DNA of 43,890 nucleotides, from the NCBI GenBank assembly GCA_030697665.1, contig JAUYPJ010000143.1:1-43890 (forward strand). The letters run 5' to 3'. Both the position numbers and the translations under genes were made by a program. Every line of letters begins with the position of its first letter. Positions within the stretch are counted from its first letter, which is position 1. The notes beneath the pieces were generated by a model that saw only the letters and a program-made list of their open reading frames with translations, did not search any database and was not told where the DNA came from. Positions 24,676 through 32,665 of this stretch are shown piece after piece. Source of the DNA: Candidatus Omnitrophota bacterium. GTDB taxonomy: Bacteria > Omnitrophota > Gorgyraeia > Aquiviventales > Aquiviventaceae.

Positions 24676-24846
24676 CTATCCCACGCCCTGGCACAGGCCC
24701 CGCCCCTCGGCGGGGCCATGGCCGGCTCCGCTGCTCCTGGCTGCCGGTCCGCCGGCCACGGCGGTACCGACAGGTCCTTCCTCCTCACCTGCGAGACTCA
24801 GGAGATCCATTGATGCGGTACCGCCGGTGCGAGGGCGTGGGACTAG
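24676..24846. repeat. Intergenic element with terminal inverted repeats, PilZ gene-pyrD
   Basis: CTATCCCACGCCCTGGCAC (24676-24694) is mirrored by GTGCGAGGGCGTGGGACTAG (24827-24846). Inside are palindromes GGCCCCGCC/GGCGGGGCC and CGGTCCGCC/GGCGGTACCG. The right arm covers the PilZ gene stop. No gene is seen in the spacer. Confidence 0.7.
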
Positions 24847-25562
24847 CCCTGCGTGCCCAAGGTCCGGACCAGCGCCTCCAGCTGGACCTGCTGCTCCGGA
24901 GTGAGATCGACAAACTCGATCCCCTGTTCGACGGCGCCGGAGGGGTGGGTCTTGCCCCACACCACGCGCGCGGACAACGCCAGCGGCCGCGCGGTGTTTT
25001 GCCACGCGACGGAACACTCAAGCGAACAGCCGTGCTCGAAGAGGCACGGCCCAAGAAACCTCATCCCGTGCAGGCTCAGGTTGAGCGGGTTGACGTGGTA
25101 CCACGCGGGCCATCCCACGCCCCCCACCGGACGACACTTGGCGTAAAACGGCTTCCGGATCCGCGGGCGACGCCGGCGCTCCTCCGACCGCTCCTCCTGC
25201 TGCGCCAACCGTCCTCTTGCAAAGTACCCCACCGCCTCGGCGACTCGCTGCCGCGTCTGCTCGTCGGTGAAGTCGAATGTCACCCCATGCTCGACCAACT
25301 GCCACGTCTTGCCGGGCATCGGCCGCGACCAGGCGACGCGCGCCGTCACCGGAATCAGCTCAGTCGAGACGGGCAGCATGAGCTTCGTCTCCAACGTCAT
25401 CCCCGTCTCAAAACCCCCGTCAGCAATGAACCGGGCCCCGCTGGGGCTGAGGTCGCGGAAGGGCGACGCCTGCCAGGAGTCGTCATCCGCCCCCGCCTGA
25501 CGGAACCAGATCCAGAACTGGCGCTGGAGGCGTGGATCAGTCCGCTTGTCACCGGCCTCCAT
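24843..25562 (-). CDS. Tandem PilZ-domain protein
   Basis: 239 residues, apparently two PilZ domains. Domain 1 (about 10-115) has RLQRQF and DLSPSGARF; domain 2 (about 128-235) has RPRIRKPF and NLSLHGMRF. These match the RxxxR and [D/N]xSxxG motifs that bind cyclic di-GMP. No output domain or membrane segment is seen. The ATG at 25562 has GGTGGAGGGC just before it and lies 20 bases after the carB stop. Its place between carB and pyrD is unusual and suggests co-expression with pyrimidine synthesis; the regulatory target is unknown. Confidence 0.8.
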   Translation of the reverse strand: MEAGDKRTDPRLQRQFWIWFRQAGADDDSWQASPFRDLSPSGARFIADGGFETGMTLETKLMLPVSTELIPVTARVAWSRPMPGKTWQLVEHGVTFDFTDEQTRQRVAEAVGYFARGRLAQQEERSEERRRRPRIRKPFYAKCRPVGGVGWPAWYHVNPLNLSLHGMRFLGPCLFEHGCSLECSVAWQNTARPLALSARVVWGKTHPSGAVEQGIEFVDLTPEQQVQLEALVRTLGTQG

Positions 25563-25582
25563 GCCCTCCACCTGATGAGCCC

Positions 25583-28500
25583 TCAAGCGGCTCGGAGCAG
25601 CTCGTGATACCGCTGCAGGGGGGTGACCGACAACTGGTGCTTCAGCAACGCGGCGATCCCGTTGACGGAGGCCTGCGCGCCGGCGACCGTCGTGATGCAC
25701 GGGATCCCCAGCATCGCGGCCGCCGAGCGAATCTGCACCTCATCCACCCGCGGCAGGCGCCCGGAAGGGGTGTTCATCACCAACTGAATCTGTCCGCCCT
25801 TGAGGAGATCAAGGACGTTCGGGCGTCCCTCGTGAATCTTCTTGACCGCCCGCGCGTGGAGGCCGTAGCGCTGCAAGGCCTTCGCGGTCCCCTGGGTGGC
25901 CACCAGCTCGAACCCCATCTCCTCCAGCCGCTGCGCGATCAGGACGATCGCCCGCTTGTCGCGGTTCTTGACGCTCACGAAGACGGTGCCGGAGCGCGGC
26001 AGCATCTGTCCTGCGGCGAGCTGTGATTTGAGGAACGCCCGGCCGAAATCCTCGTCAAGACCCATCACCTCGCCGGTGGAGCGCATCTCAGGGCCCAGGA
26101 GGATGTCCACGCCCGCAAAGCGCGAAAACGGAAAGACCGATTCCTTCACCGCCAAGAAGGGCGGGACGATCTCTTCCGTGACCCCCTGCTCGCGCAACCC
26201 GATGCCCACCATGGCGCGCGTCGCGACCTTGGCCAGGGGCACCCCGACCGCCTTGGACACGAATGGGACGGTGCGTGAGGCTCGGGGGTTCACCTCGAGG
26301 ATGTAGACCGCGTCGTCCTTCACCGCGCACTGCACGTTCATCAGGCCCACGATCTTCAGCGCCTTGGCCAACCGGGTGGCCGCCGCCCGGATCTCGGTGA
26401 GCGTCTCATCGCTCAGCGTATGGGGCGGCAGCACCATCGCGCTGTCGCCGGAGTGGATCCCGGCTTCTTCGATGTGCTCCAGGATCCCCCCGATGACGAA
26501 CGAGGCGCCATCCCCCACCACATCGACGTCCACCTCGATCGCGTCCTCCAGGAACCTGTCGATCAGCACCGGGAATCCGGGGGAGGCCTCGAACGCCTCC
26601 TGGGCGAACCGGCGGAGCTGCTCGTCGTCGTAGACGATCTCCATCCCGCGCCCCCCCAGGACGTAGGACGGCCGCACGAGACACGGGTAGCCGATGGCGC
26701 GTCCGGCCAAGACCGCCTCCTCCGGCGTCATCGCCGTCCCGCTCGGCGGCTGCCGCAAGGCCATCTCATCCAGGAGCCGCTTGAACTTCTCTCGGTCCTC
26801 CGCCACATCGATCGCCTGCGCCGCCGTGCCAAGAATCGGCACCCCCGCTTTGGCCAGGCCCACGGCGAGGTTCAGCGGGGTCTGGCCCCCAAACTGCACG
26901 ATGACCCCGTCGGGCTGTTCCCGTTGCACGATGTTCAGGACGTCCTCCAGCGTGACCGGCTCGAAGTAAAGCGTGTCGGAGGTGTCGTAGTCCGTCGATA
27001 CGGTCTCAGGGTTGGAGTTGACCATGATGACCTCGATCCCCAGCTCCCGCAGCGCAAAGGCCGCATGGACGCAGCAGTAGTCGAACTCGATCCCTTGTCC
27101 GATCCGGTTCGGCCCGCCCCCGAGGATCATGATCTTCCGCTTTCTGGTGACAGGTGACAGGTGACAGGTGACAGGTTGTTGCCCACTTGTCGCTTGTCGC
27201 TTGTCGCTTGTCACCGCGGGCTGCTCGTAGGTCGAGTAGTAGTACGGCGTGTGGGCTTCAAACTCGGCGGCGCAGGTGTCCACCAGGTAGTACGACGGCT
27301 GCACCTGCCAATCGATCCGCCATTGCCGAATGGTCGCTTCATCAAGGCCCCAGACCTTGGCGAGCTGGCGGTCGCTGAAGCCGCGCTGCTTGGCGCGACG
27401 CAGCCACGCGGCCGCCGCCTGTGCCGTGCCCAGCGGAAGACCAGACACGGCATCCCGAGCGCCAGCGAGGGAGTCCGCCCCGCTCACCGGGGCGGAGGCG
27501 CACGAGCGCATCTGCTCGCCGGCGGACGCGAGGAGCGCCTCCTCCTGGATGAGGGTATAGAGCTGCCGCAGGAACCACCGGTCGATCTTCGTCAACTGGA
27601 ACAGCTCTTCCAGCGACAGGCCGGCGGCGAAGGCCTGCTTGAGGTAGAAGATCCGCTCCGCCGTCGGCGTCGAGAGCTTCTCCCGCAGGAGATCCGGCGG
27701 CAATGGCTCCCCGGATTCCCACCCGTCTTTCTTGATCTCAAGGCCCCTGAGGGCCTTCTGCAGGGCTTCCGTGAAGGTGCGGCCGATCGCCATCGTCTCG
27801 CCGACCGACTTCATCTGGATCGTCAGCGTCGGATCGGCCCCTCGGAACTTCTCGAAGGCGAAGCGCGGGATCTTGACGACGACGTAGTCGATGGTCGGCT
27901 CGAAGCAGGCGGGGGTCTGCTTCGTGATGTCGTTGGCCAACTCATCGAGCGTGTAGCCGACGGCCAGCTTCGCCGCGATCTTGGCGATGGGAAACCCCGT
28001 GGCCTTGGACGCCAGGGCGGATGAGCGGGACACGCGGGGGTTCATCTCGATGACGAGCAGGCGGCCGGAATCCGGATGGACCGCAAACTGGATGTTCGAG
28101 CCGCCCGTCTCCACGCCGATGGCCCGGATGACCTTGATGGCCGCGTCGCGCATCTCCTGGTACTCGCGGTCCGTGAGCGTCTGGATCGGGGCGACCGTGA
28201 TGGAATCGCCGGTGTGGATGCCCATCGGGTCCACGTTCTCGATGGAACAGACCACGACGACGTTGTCCGCCCGATCCCGCATGACCTCCAGCTCGAACTC
28301 CTTCCAGCCGACCACCGACTCCTCCACCGACACCTCGCGGATCATCGACAGCTCCAGTCCCCGCTTGGCGATTCGCTCGAACTCCTCCGGGTTGTACGCC
28401 ACCCCGCCGCCGGTGCCGCCCAGCGTGAAGCTGGGCCTGACGACGCACGGAAAGCCGATCGCCTCCACGATGGCGCAGGCCTCCTCCAGACTACGGGCGA

Positions 28501-28942
28501 ACTGCGCGCGCGGCACCTCAAGGCCCACCGACTCCATGGTCTGCTTGAACAGCTCCCGATCCTCGGCGCGTTTGATCGCCTCCAGCGACGCCCCGATCAT
28601 CTCTACACCATAGCGCTCCAGCACGCCGCGCTCGGCCAACTGCACCGAGACGTTCAGCGCGGTCTGCCCCCCCAGGGTGGGCAGCAGCGCGTCGGGCCGT
28701 TCGGCCTCGATGATCATCTCGACGACCTCCGGGGTGATCGGCTCGATGTAGGTCCGGTCGGCCATCTCCGGGTCCGTCATGATCGTCGCCGGGTTAGAGT
28801 TCACTAGCACGATCGAGAAGCCCTCTTCCTTGAGCGCCTTGCAGGCCTGGGTCCCGGAGTAGTCAAACTCGCACGCCTGCGAGATGACGATCGGCCCCGA
28901 CCCGATGATCAGAATCTTGTGAATGTCCGTCCGCTTCGGCAT
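25583..28942 (-). CDS. carB: Carbamoyl-phosphate synthase large subunit with two inserts
   Basis: 1119 residues against about 1070 for the family. It makes carbamoyl phosphate from ammonia, bicarbonate and two ATP. Both ATP-grasp halves are present ([20 protein letters not shown] at the N-terminus, [20 protein letters not shown] midway), plus a C-terminal MGS-like allosteric domain. Two extra stretches explain the length: about 468-506, an Ala/Ser/Gly-rich segment from a palindromic element, and about 576-600, from 8-base tandem repeats. In the first motif VIG has become VIS. GAGGGG precedes the ATG at 28942. A toxin-antitoxin island separates it from carA. Confidence 0.96.
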   Translation of the reverse strand: MPKRTDIHKILIIGSGPIVISQACEFDYSGTQACKALKEEGFSIVLVNSNPATIMTDPEMADRTYIEPITPEVVEMIIEAERPDALLPTLGGQTALNVSVQLAERGVLERYGVEMIGASLEAIKRAEDRELFKQTMESVGLEVPRAQFARSLEEACAIVEAIGFPCVVRPSFTLGGTGGGVAYNPEEFERIAKRGLELSMIREVSVEESVVGWKEFELEVMRDRADNVVVVCSIENVDPMGIHTGDSITVAPIQTLTDREYQEMRDAAIKVIRAIGVETGGSNIQFAVHPDSGRLLVIEMNPRVSRSSALASKATGFPIAKIAAKLAVGYTLDELANDITKQTPACFEPTIDYVVVKIPRFAFEKFRGADPTLTIQMKSVGETMAIGRTFTEALQKALRGLEIKKDGWESGEPLPPDLLREKLSTPTAERIFYLKQAFAAGLSLEELFQLTKIDRWFLRQLYTLIQEEALLASAGEQMRSCASAPVSGADSLAGARDAVSGLPLGTAQAAAAWLRRAKQRGFSDRQLAKVWGLDEATIRQWRIDWQVQPSYYLVDTCAAEFEAHTPYYYSTYEQPAVTSDKRQATSGQQPVTCHLSPVTRKRKIMILGGGPNRIGQGIEFDYCCVHAAFALRELGIEVIMVNSNPETVSTDYDTSDTLYFEPVTLEDVLNIVQREQPDGVIVQFGGQTPLNLAVGLAKAGVPILGTAAQAIDVAEDREKFKRLLDEMALRQPPSGTAMTPEEAVLAGRAIGYPCLVRPSYVLGGRGMEIVYDDEQLRRFAQEAFEASPGFPVLIDRFLEDAIEVDVDVVGDGASFVIGGILEHIEEAGIHSGDSAMVLPPHTLSDETLTEIRAAATRLAKALKIVGLMNVQCAVKDDAVYILEVNPRASRTVPFVSKAVGVPLAKVATRAMVGIGLREQGVTEEIVPPFLAVKESVFPFSRFAGVDILLGPEMRSTGEVMGLDEDFGRAFLKSQLAAGQMLPRSGTVFVSVKNRDKRAIVLIAQRLEEMGFELVATQGTAKALQRYGLHARAVKKIHEGRPNVLDLLKGGQIQLVMNTPSGRLPRVDEVQIRSAAAMLGIPCITTVAGAQASVNGIAALLKHQLSVTPLQRYHELLRAA
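27146..27213. repeat. Two tandem arrays inside carB
   Basis: GGTGACAG repeated nearly four times (27147-27176), then ACTTGTCGCTTGTCGCTTG-type units (about 27185-27213). They lie in frame in the linker before the second carbamoyl-phosphate domain. Confidence 0.92.
27423..27530. repeat. Palindromic in-frame insert in carB
   Basis: Contains GCCGTG/CACGGC arms (27423-27428, 27446-27451) and a strong hairpin TCCGCCCCG (27474-27482) with CGGGGCGGA (27488-27496). It encodes about 37 extra residues in the oligomerisation region and shares the TCCGCC/GGCGGA ends with the tRNA-borne elements. Confidence 0.7.
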
Positions 28943-29027
28943 ATCGACCCCTCAAAATCCTGCTCGTTCATCTGCCAGCCGTAACTTTGAATCCAGAGCC
29001 TATGCATAGCCGCCACACGTTTCACGA

Positions 29028-29648
29028 TCAACGCATCTTCTGAAACGCAACGAGCGAACTGACAACTCCGAGCTTGCGATAGGTCGCATCTCGTAGCAGG
29101 GTACGGTCAACCGCTGTTTTTACCAATGAATTGGTCTCGGGAGAATCGAGATAATCGTGCAGGAAAATACCCCCCCCTTGACGCACAAAGGGCGCATATT
29201 TTGCGATGTCGGCTGATACCCCTGCCTCTGAGTGATCTCCGTCAATAAACAGGAAATCGATGGGGCGATCCCAGGGTATCATCCGCGAATCTCCCTCGAT
29301 TTTCTCGAACCACCCGATGTATGGTTTCATCGTTTGGTCAAACGTCTTCCAGTAGTCCCCTCCATGACCCTTTCCAGGGCTGCTCAGCGAGAATAGGTCG
29401 ATGGCATAGAGGCGCCCCTTTCCCAAACGCTGAAGCTGATCGGCCATGATGGAAGTGCTGGCCCCACAGAAGGAGCCGATTTCCACTACGGTTTGCGGCC
29501 TCAGCGTTCTGATTCCCCATCGTAGAAACAGCAATTCTGGAATGGAGATTTGCGGGTTAGTCTTATCCCGTACAACCTTCACCCTCTTGAATTCCTTCGG
29601 TTGCACATAACGAGCTAGTTTACGAAAGTAGTACGCCCTCATCCCCAT
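29028..29648 (-). CDS. Class I SAM-dependent methyltransferase
   Basis: 206 residues. The SAM-binding motif I is TVVEIGSFCGASTSIMADQL; an acidic motif follows at IDFLFIDGDHSEAGV. This layout matches the Methyltransf_24-like group, often found among sugar or antibiotic-modifying enzymes; the substrate is unknown. The ATG at 29648 has TGGAGG six bases upstream. Composition is clearly more AT-rich than the pyr genes on either side, indicating acquisition. It sits between a repeat-bearing spacer and carB. Confidence 0.85.
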   Translation of the reverse strand: MGMRAYYFRKLARYVQPKEFKRVKVVRDKTNPQISIPELLFLRWGIRTLRPQTVVEIGSFCGASTSIMADQLQRLGKGRLYAIDLFSLSSPGKGHGGDYWKTFDQTMKPYIGWFEKIEGDSRMIPWDRPIDFLFIDGDHSEAGVSADIAKYAPFVRQGGGIFLHDYLDSPETNSLVKTAVDRTLLRDATYRKLGVVSSLVAFQKMR

Positions 29649-29701
29649 CGTCAACCTCCATTTAACCTGAATGACACGCGAAACGCCGCCGAGAGGACAT
29701 G

Positions 29702-29743
29702 CTCTCGAATTCGAATTCCGGTGCCACGAATTCCGGTGCCACA
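29702..29743. repeat. 15-bp direct repeat upstream of the methyltransferase
   Basis: GAATTCCGGTGCCAC occurs twice in tandem, preceded by CGAATTCGAATTC. Confidence 0.8.
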
Positions 29744-29781
29744 ATACTTATCTCTAGCCGCTGCCGAATTCCCCGTTGCCC

Positions 29782-29973
29782 TCATGGTTTCTTCGGATTC
29801 TTCCGCTTGGCGGATGGCAAATGGCCTTTGCGATACTGCACGCCGGCCTGGTACATCTGGTTCATGAGCTGCGCGTGGTTCGCATAGGCCACGAGCCGCT
29901 CTTCAGGCGTCATGCGCCGAGACCGCCGCACCATGTCTTCATGATCTTGTTGGATAATTGCCGACCGCCTCAT
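29782..29973 (-). CDS. Small hypothetical protein downstream of an antitoxin-like gene
   Basis: 63 residues with the core RRMTPEERLVAYANHAQLMN and a basic tail KRKNPKKP. I do not recognise a named family; similar EERL..A..NHS segments occur in short proteins next to ribbon-helix-helix genes, by recall. It follows the 52-residue antitoxin-like gene by about 40 bases, so it may be its partner or a toxin remnant. Confidence 0.55.
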   Translation of the reverse strand: MRRSAIIQQDHEDMVRRSRRMTPEERLVAYANHAQLMNQMYQAGVQYRKGHLPSAKRKNPKKP

Positions 29974-30012
29974 CGTCTTCTTGCGGGGGAAATGGTACCG
30001 GTTCTTCTTTTC

Positions 30013-30171
30013 TTAACCGAGATGCTTACGCGTCCCTTTCCGTTTGCCGCCGAAGAAAGCCTCCTCAACCCATTGACGGACAAGGGATGAGACAGACTGG
30101 CGGCGTTTTTTCGCTTCCAGGCGCAATGCGTCATAGACGGGTTCGGACAGATAGATGTCGGCTCGTTTCAT
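30013..30171 (-). CDS. Ribbon-helix-helix antitoxin-like protein
   Basis: 52 residues: MKRADIYLSEPVYDALRLEA, then KKRRQSVSSLVRQWVEEAFF and a basic tail. The beta-strand then two helices fit a ribbon-helix-helix DNA-binding protein, close in design to the VapB-like protein at 30665-30904 (both begin MKRA-IYL). TTGAGGA precedes the ATG. It starts 27 bases after the vapC stop, making a second antitoxin gene in the same island. Confidence 0.75.
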   Translation of the reverse strand: MKRADIYLSEPVYDALRLEAKKRRQSVSSLVRQWVEEAFFGGKRKGTRKHLG

Positions 30172-30197
30172 GGGAGTTCCTCAAATTGGACTCGACA

Positions 30198-30668
30198 CTA
30201 CGAGTTTTTCCGACGGACGCGGGAGGTCCGATAGACGCCGCGCCGCTCCGAGACGCGATCCGCGTGAGGTAAGAGCTCGAATCCGGCCTGAGCAAACTGC
30301 CGATCAAATGCCACAATGCGATGCAAGCCGTTCGCCCGCATGACGGCAATGCTCGAACAGTCCACAAGACTTAACGCCCGGCTCTGAGCCGCCTTCCAGA
30401 GCGCCACCATTTGTCGGTGCTCTTCCGCCTCAATCCAGACCATTTCCAAGATCTCGCCAGCCTTCACGAGGAGTGTGCTGGCGTGCTCAAATCCACGACG
30501 TCGCTGGACCAGGCTTGCGCATTCCACCACCACGTAGTTTGTCGACACCAGCGTCGCCTGTTCGTCGTGCAGCATTTCAAAACAGCGGACGGCGGCGGCG
30601 TGGTGCAGGTCGTCAGCCGAGAGCATGGCATAGAGCGCGCTCGTATCCACAAACACCTTCTGGCTCAT
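30198..30668 (-). CDS. vapC: PIN-domain toxin, VapC type
   Basis: 156 residues. PIN-domain acidic residues are seen in VFVDTSALYAML, VVVECASL, LVDCSSIAVM and IVAFDRQF. Such proteins are Mg2+-dependent RNases. The ATG at 30668 overlaps the antitoxin stop (ATGA). The C-terminal 25 residues are basic and may be an extension. With its antitoxin it forms a complete-looking module inserted between endoQ and carB. Confidence 0.88.
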   Translation of the reverse strand: MSQKVFVDTSALYAMLSADDLHHAAAVRCFEMLHDEQATLVSTNYVVVECASLVQRRRGFEHASTLLVKAGEILEMVWIEAEEHRQMVALWKAAQSRALSLVDCSSIAVMRANGLHRIVAFDRQFAQAGFELLPHADRVSERRGVYRTSRVRRKNS

Positions 30669-30904
30669 TCGGCATCGCCCCACAGATAATCGTCGTGCCG
30701 CTCTGAAACATCCCGCTTCGTCTCATGAAAGAGACCTGCCAGCTCCAGCAATCCTGCGGCGTAGCGCTTCTTCTTTGGCGCACCAATCGTATTCTCTCGC
30801 GCCCATTGCTGCATCAGCGAGGAGATCGACGTGCGCCGCTGAAAGGCCGCCGTCCTCACCGCCTCGTACACCTCGTCCTCCAGATAAATCTGCGCTCGTT
30901 TCAT
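30665..30904 (-). CDS. vapB: Ribbon-helix-helix antitoxin, VapB type
   Basis: 79 residues: MKRAQIYLEDEVYEAVRTAA then QRRTSISSLMQQWARENTIG, a ribbon-helix-helix DNA-binding fold, and a C-terminal toxin-binding tail ending RHDDYLWGDAE. GGAGG lies eight bases before the ATG at 30904; an ATG at 30910 is also possible. A 12-bp palindrome lies upstream. It is coupled to vapC by ATGA. Confidence 0.87.
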   Translation of the reverse strand: MKRAQIYLEDEVYEAVRTAAFQRRTSISSLMQQWARENTIGAPKKKRYAAGLLELAGLFHETKRDVSERHDDYLWGDAE

Positions 30905-30932
30905 CGGCATCACCTCCGAATAGAACTATAAC

Positions 30933-30950
30933 ATTATAACTCTATAGAGT
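30933..30950 (-). promoter_or_regulatory. Palindromic operator of vapBC
   Basis: ACTCTATAGAGT (30939-30950) is a perfect palindrome next to TATAAT on the minus strand (30938-30933). The end of endoQ overlaps this region. A clear -35 box is not seen. Confidence 0.5.
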
Positions 30951-32191
30951 CAAAATAACGTCATCTGTTGCTCGTTGGAGGCCGGGGCTTCTTCCTCGTC
31001 AAAGAGCTTGATCTTGCCGTACTCCCCATCATAGCCTGGCTCCAGCGTCACGCGGCCCTGGCGCATGCGGAGGATGCCCTCGGCGATCTTGGGGAGCGTC
31101 GCCTTGCGCAGCTCCTCCTCCGGCGCATCAAGCAGGACCGCGAACTCGGTGCCACACTTGTAGATCAGCTGCTGGTAGTCGCGCTCTACCGCCTGCGTGC
31201 CCACGCCGAAGCCCAGCGCGTCGGCGATGATTTTATCCAGCGAGACGACGCGCTGAAACGGAATCGCGTTGGCCGGCGTCGTTCCCTCCGGACGGTCCGC
31301 CAACGTCTCAACCCGATGCATCACGCCGACCGTGACCTTGCGGCCGCACGTCGGGCAGCGAAAGCCGCGCCGCTTGGTTTCCGTCGGCGCCCAGCGGATC
31401 TTGCAGTGACGATGACCGTCGTAGTGGTACTTGCCTTCTTCCGGGAAGAACTCCAGGGTGCCGAGGAACTTGCTGCGATCCTTTGTCTTGATCGCGCCGA
31501 TGATGGTATCGTAGTCCATCGCGCAATCAAACAGGTTCGCCTCGCGGCCGATCCGCCTGGCGCTATGAGAGTCCGAGTTGGAGATCAGGGTGTAGCGGTC
31601 CAGCTTCGACAGCCGCCAGTTCATCGCGGGATCGGAGGAGAGCCCGGTCTCCAGGGCGAAGATGTGCTTGGCCTGGTGCTCAAAACAGTCCTCCACCGCG
31701 TCGAAGCCCGAGGTCGAACCGAAGATGGCAAACCACGGGGTCCAGGCGTGGGCCGGCACAATGAGGCACCGGGGCTCAATGCCGATCACGATCTCCACCA
31801 GCCGCCAGGCGTCCATCCGCAGGGTGGGGCGCCCGTCGAGGCTGAGGCTCCCGAAGGCTTCCAGTTCCCGGTTGATGCGCTCCACCGCCTCGAAGCTCGG
31901 GGCAAAGAGCAGGTGGTGGATCTGGTGGGCCTTCCCCCCTTTGTAGAAGAGCGTGTTCACTTCCGCGGTGAGCAGGAACAGGCCCCCCTGATACTCGAAG
32001 AGCCCACGGCCCGTGTCGCGCAGCGCCTCCTTCAGCTCCTGCACCCACAGGGGGTGCGTGAAGTCCCCCGTCCCGAGGACGCCGATCCCTTTGATCTTCG
32101 CCCACTTTGCCAGCTCCGATACCGACAGATCCTTGGAGCAGGCGCGGCTGTAGCGCGAGTGGATGTGGAAATCGGCGATACACCTTGGCAT
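30950..32191 (-). CDS. Endonuclease Q-like PHP-domain DNA repair nuclease
   Basis: 413 residues. An N-terminal PHP metal site begins with DFHIHSRYS (H9, H11); GTGDFTHP and the SNSDSH segment supply further ligands. A zinc-ribbon region follows (YHYDGHRHC, then CPTCGRKVTVGVMHR and LADRPEG). This order is that of endonuclease Q, which cuts 5' of deaminated bases such as uracil and hypoxanthine in DNA. The last residues, QQMTLF, fit the bacterial sliding-clamp motif QxxLF. It sits four bases from the Mut7-C gene in the pyr array, a sensible link between nucleotide supply and DNA repair, though this is inference. Confidence 0.88.
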   Translation of the reverse strand: MPRCIADFHIHSRYSRACSKDLSVSELAKWAKIKGIGVLGTGDFTHPLWVQELKEALRDTGRGLFEYQGGLFLLTAEVNTLFYKGGKAHQIHHLLFAPSFEAVERINRELEAFGSLSLDGRPTLRMDAWRLVEIVIGIEPRCLIVPAHAWTPWFAIFGSTSGFDAVEDCFEHQAKHIFALETGLSSDPAMNWRLSKLDRYTLISNSDSHSARRIGREANLFDCAMDYDTIIGAIKTKDRSKFLGTLEFFPEEGKYHYDGHRHCKIRWAPTETKRRGFRCPTCGRKVTVGVMHRVETLADRPEGTTPANAIPFQRVVSLDKIIADALGFGVGTQAVERDYQQLIYKCGTEFAVLLDAPEEELRKATLPKIAEGILRMRQGRVTLEPGYDGEYGKIKLFDEEEAPASNEQQMTLF

Positions 32192-32194
32192 CTG

Positions 32195-32653
32195 CTACAG
32201 CCGTTTGAGCATCTCCGAGATCCGCGCGCAGTGCGTCCCGGCCCAGTAGATACGCCGGCACGAGGGGCACCGACGAAAGCGCTGCTGCGTCTCGAAGACG
32301 TACGGCGGCACGCAAGCGCTCACCTGCGTCTTCTCGACCGGTTGGACCTCGACGTTGCACTGATCGCATCGCGTCAACAGCCGTTCGGGATCGACCGCAA
32401 GGCCGGCGTCCCGCATCACCTGGCGGAGCTGTTCGGCGACGCCCTGATCGGCCAACTGCACCACCCGGACCACCCCGCTGGAGCCGACGCGTCGATTGCG
32501 CGTGACGATCACCCGCCCCTCATTGTAGGCTCGACGGTAGAGCGCGCTCACGGGAGTGGCCGGCATCTGCGCGGCGTCATAGCCGATCAGACGAACCCAT
32601 CGCGCCAATCGCCCGCACTCCTCTGTCACGAGGAACTGCGGGGTCGTCGCCAT
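32195..32653 (-). CDS. Mut7-C RNase-like domain protein with zinc ribbon
   Basis: 152 residues. A PIN-related Mut7-C domain (GRLARWVRLIGYDAA, then EGRVIVTRNRRV) is followed by a zinc ribbon with Cys pairs CDQC and CPSC and a last Cys in GTHC. Two acidic positions usual in the family look changed: the N-terminal Asp (here FLVTEE) and the Asp after TR (here TRNR), so catalysis may be reduced. It lies 12 bases after carA and just before endonuclease Q, suggesting co-translation. Confidence 0.82.
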   Translation of the reverse strand: MATTPQFLVTEECGRLARWVRLIGYDAAQMPATPVSALYRRAYNEGRVIVTRNRRVGSSGVVRVVQLADQGVAEQLRQVMRDAGLAVDPERLLTRCDQCNVEVQPVEKTQVSACVPPYVFETQQRFRRCPSCRRIYWAGTHCARISEMLKRL

Positions 32654-32665
32654 GCGGACCGCCCC

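Noticed and set aside
29701..30171. CRISPR array
   Set aside because: The short tandem repeats here and elsewhere have units of 7-15 bp without unique spacers, and no cas genes occur.
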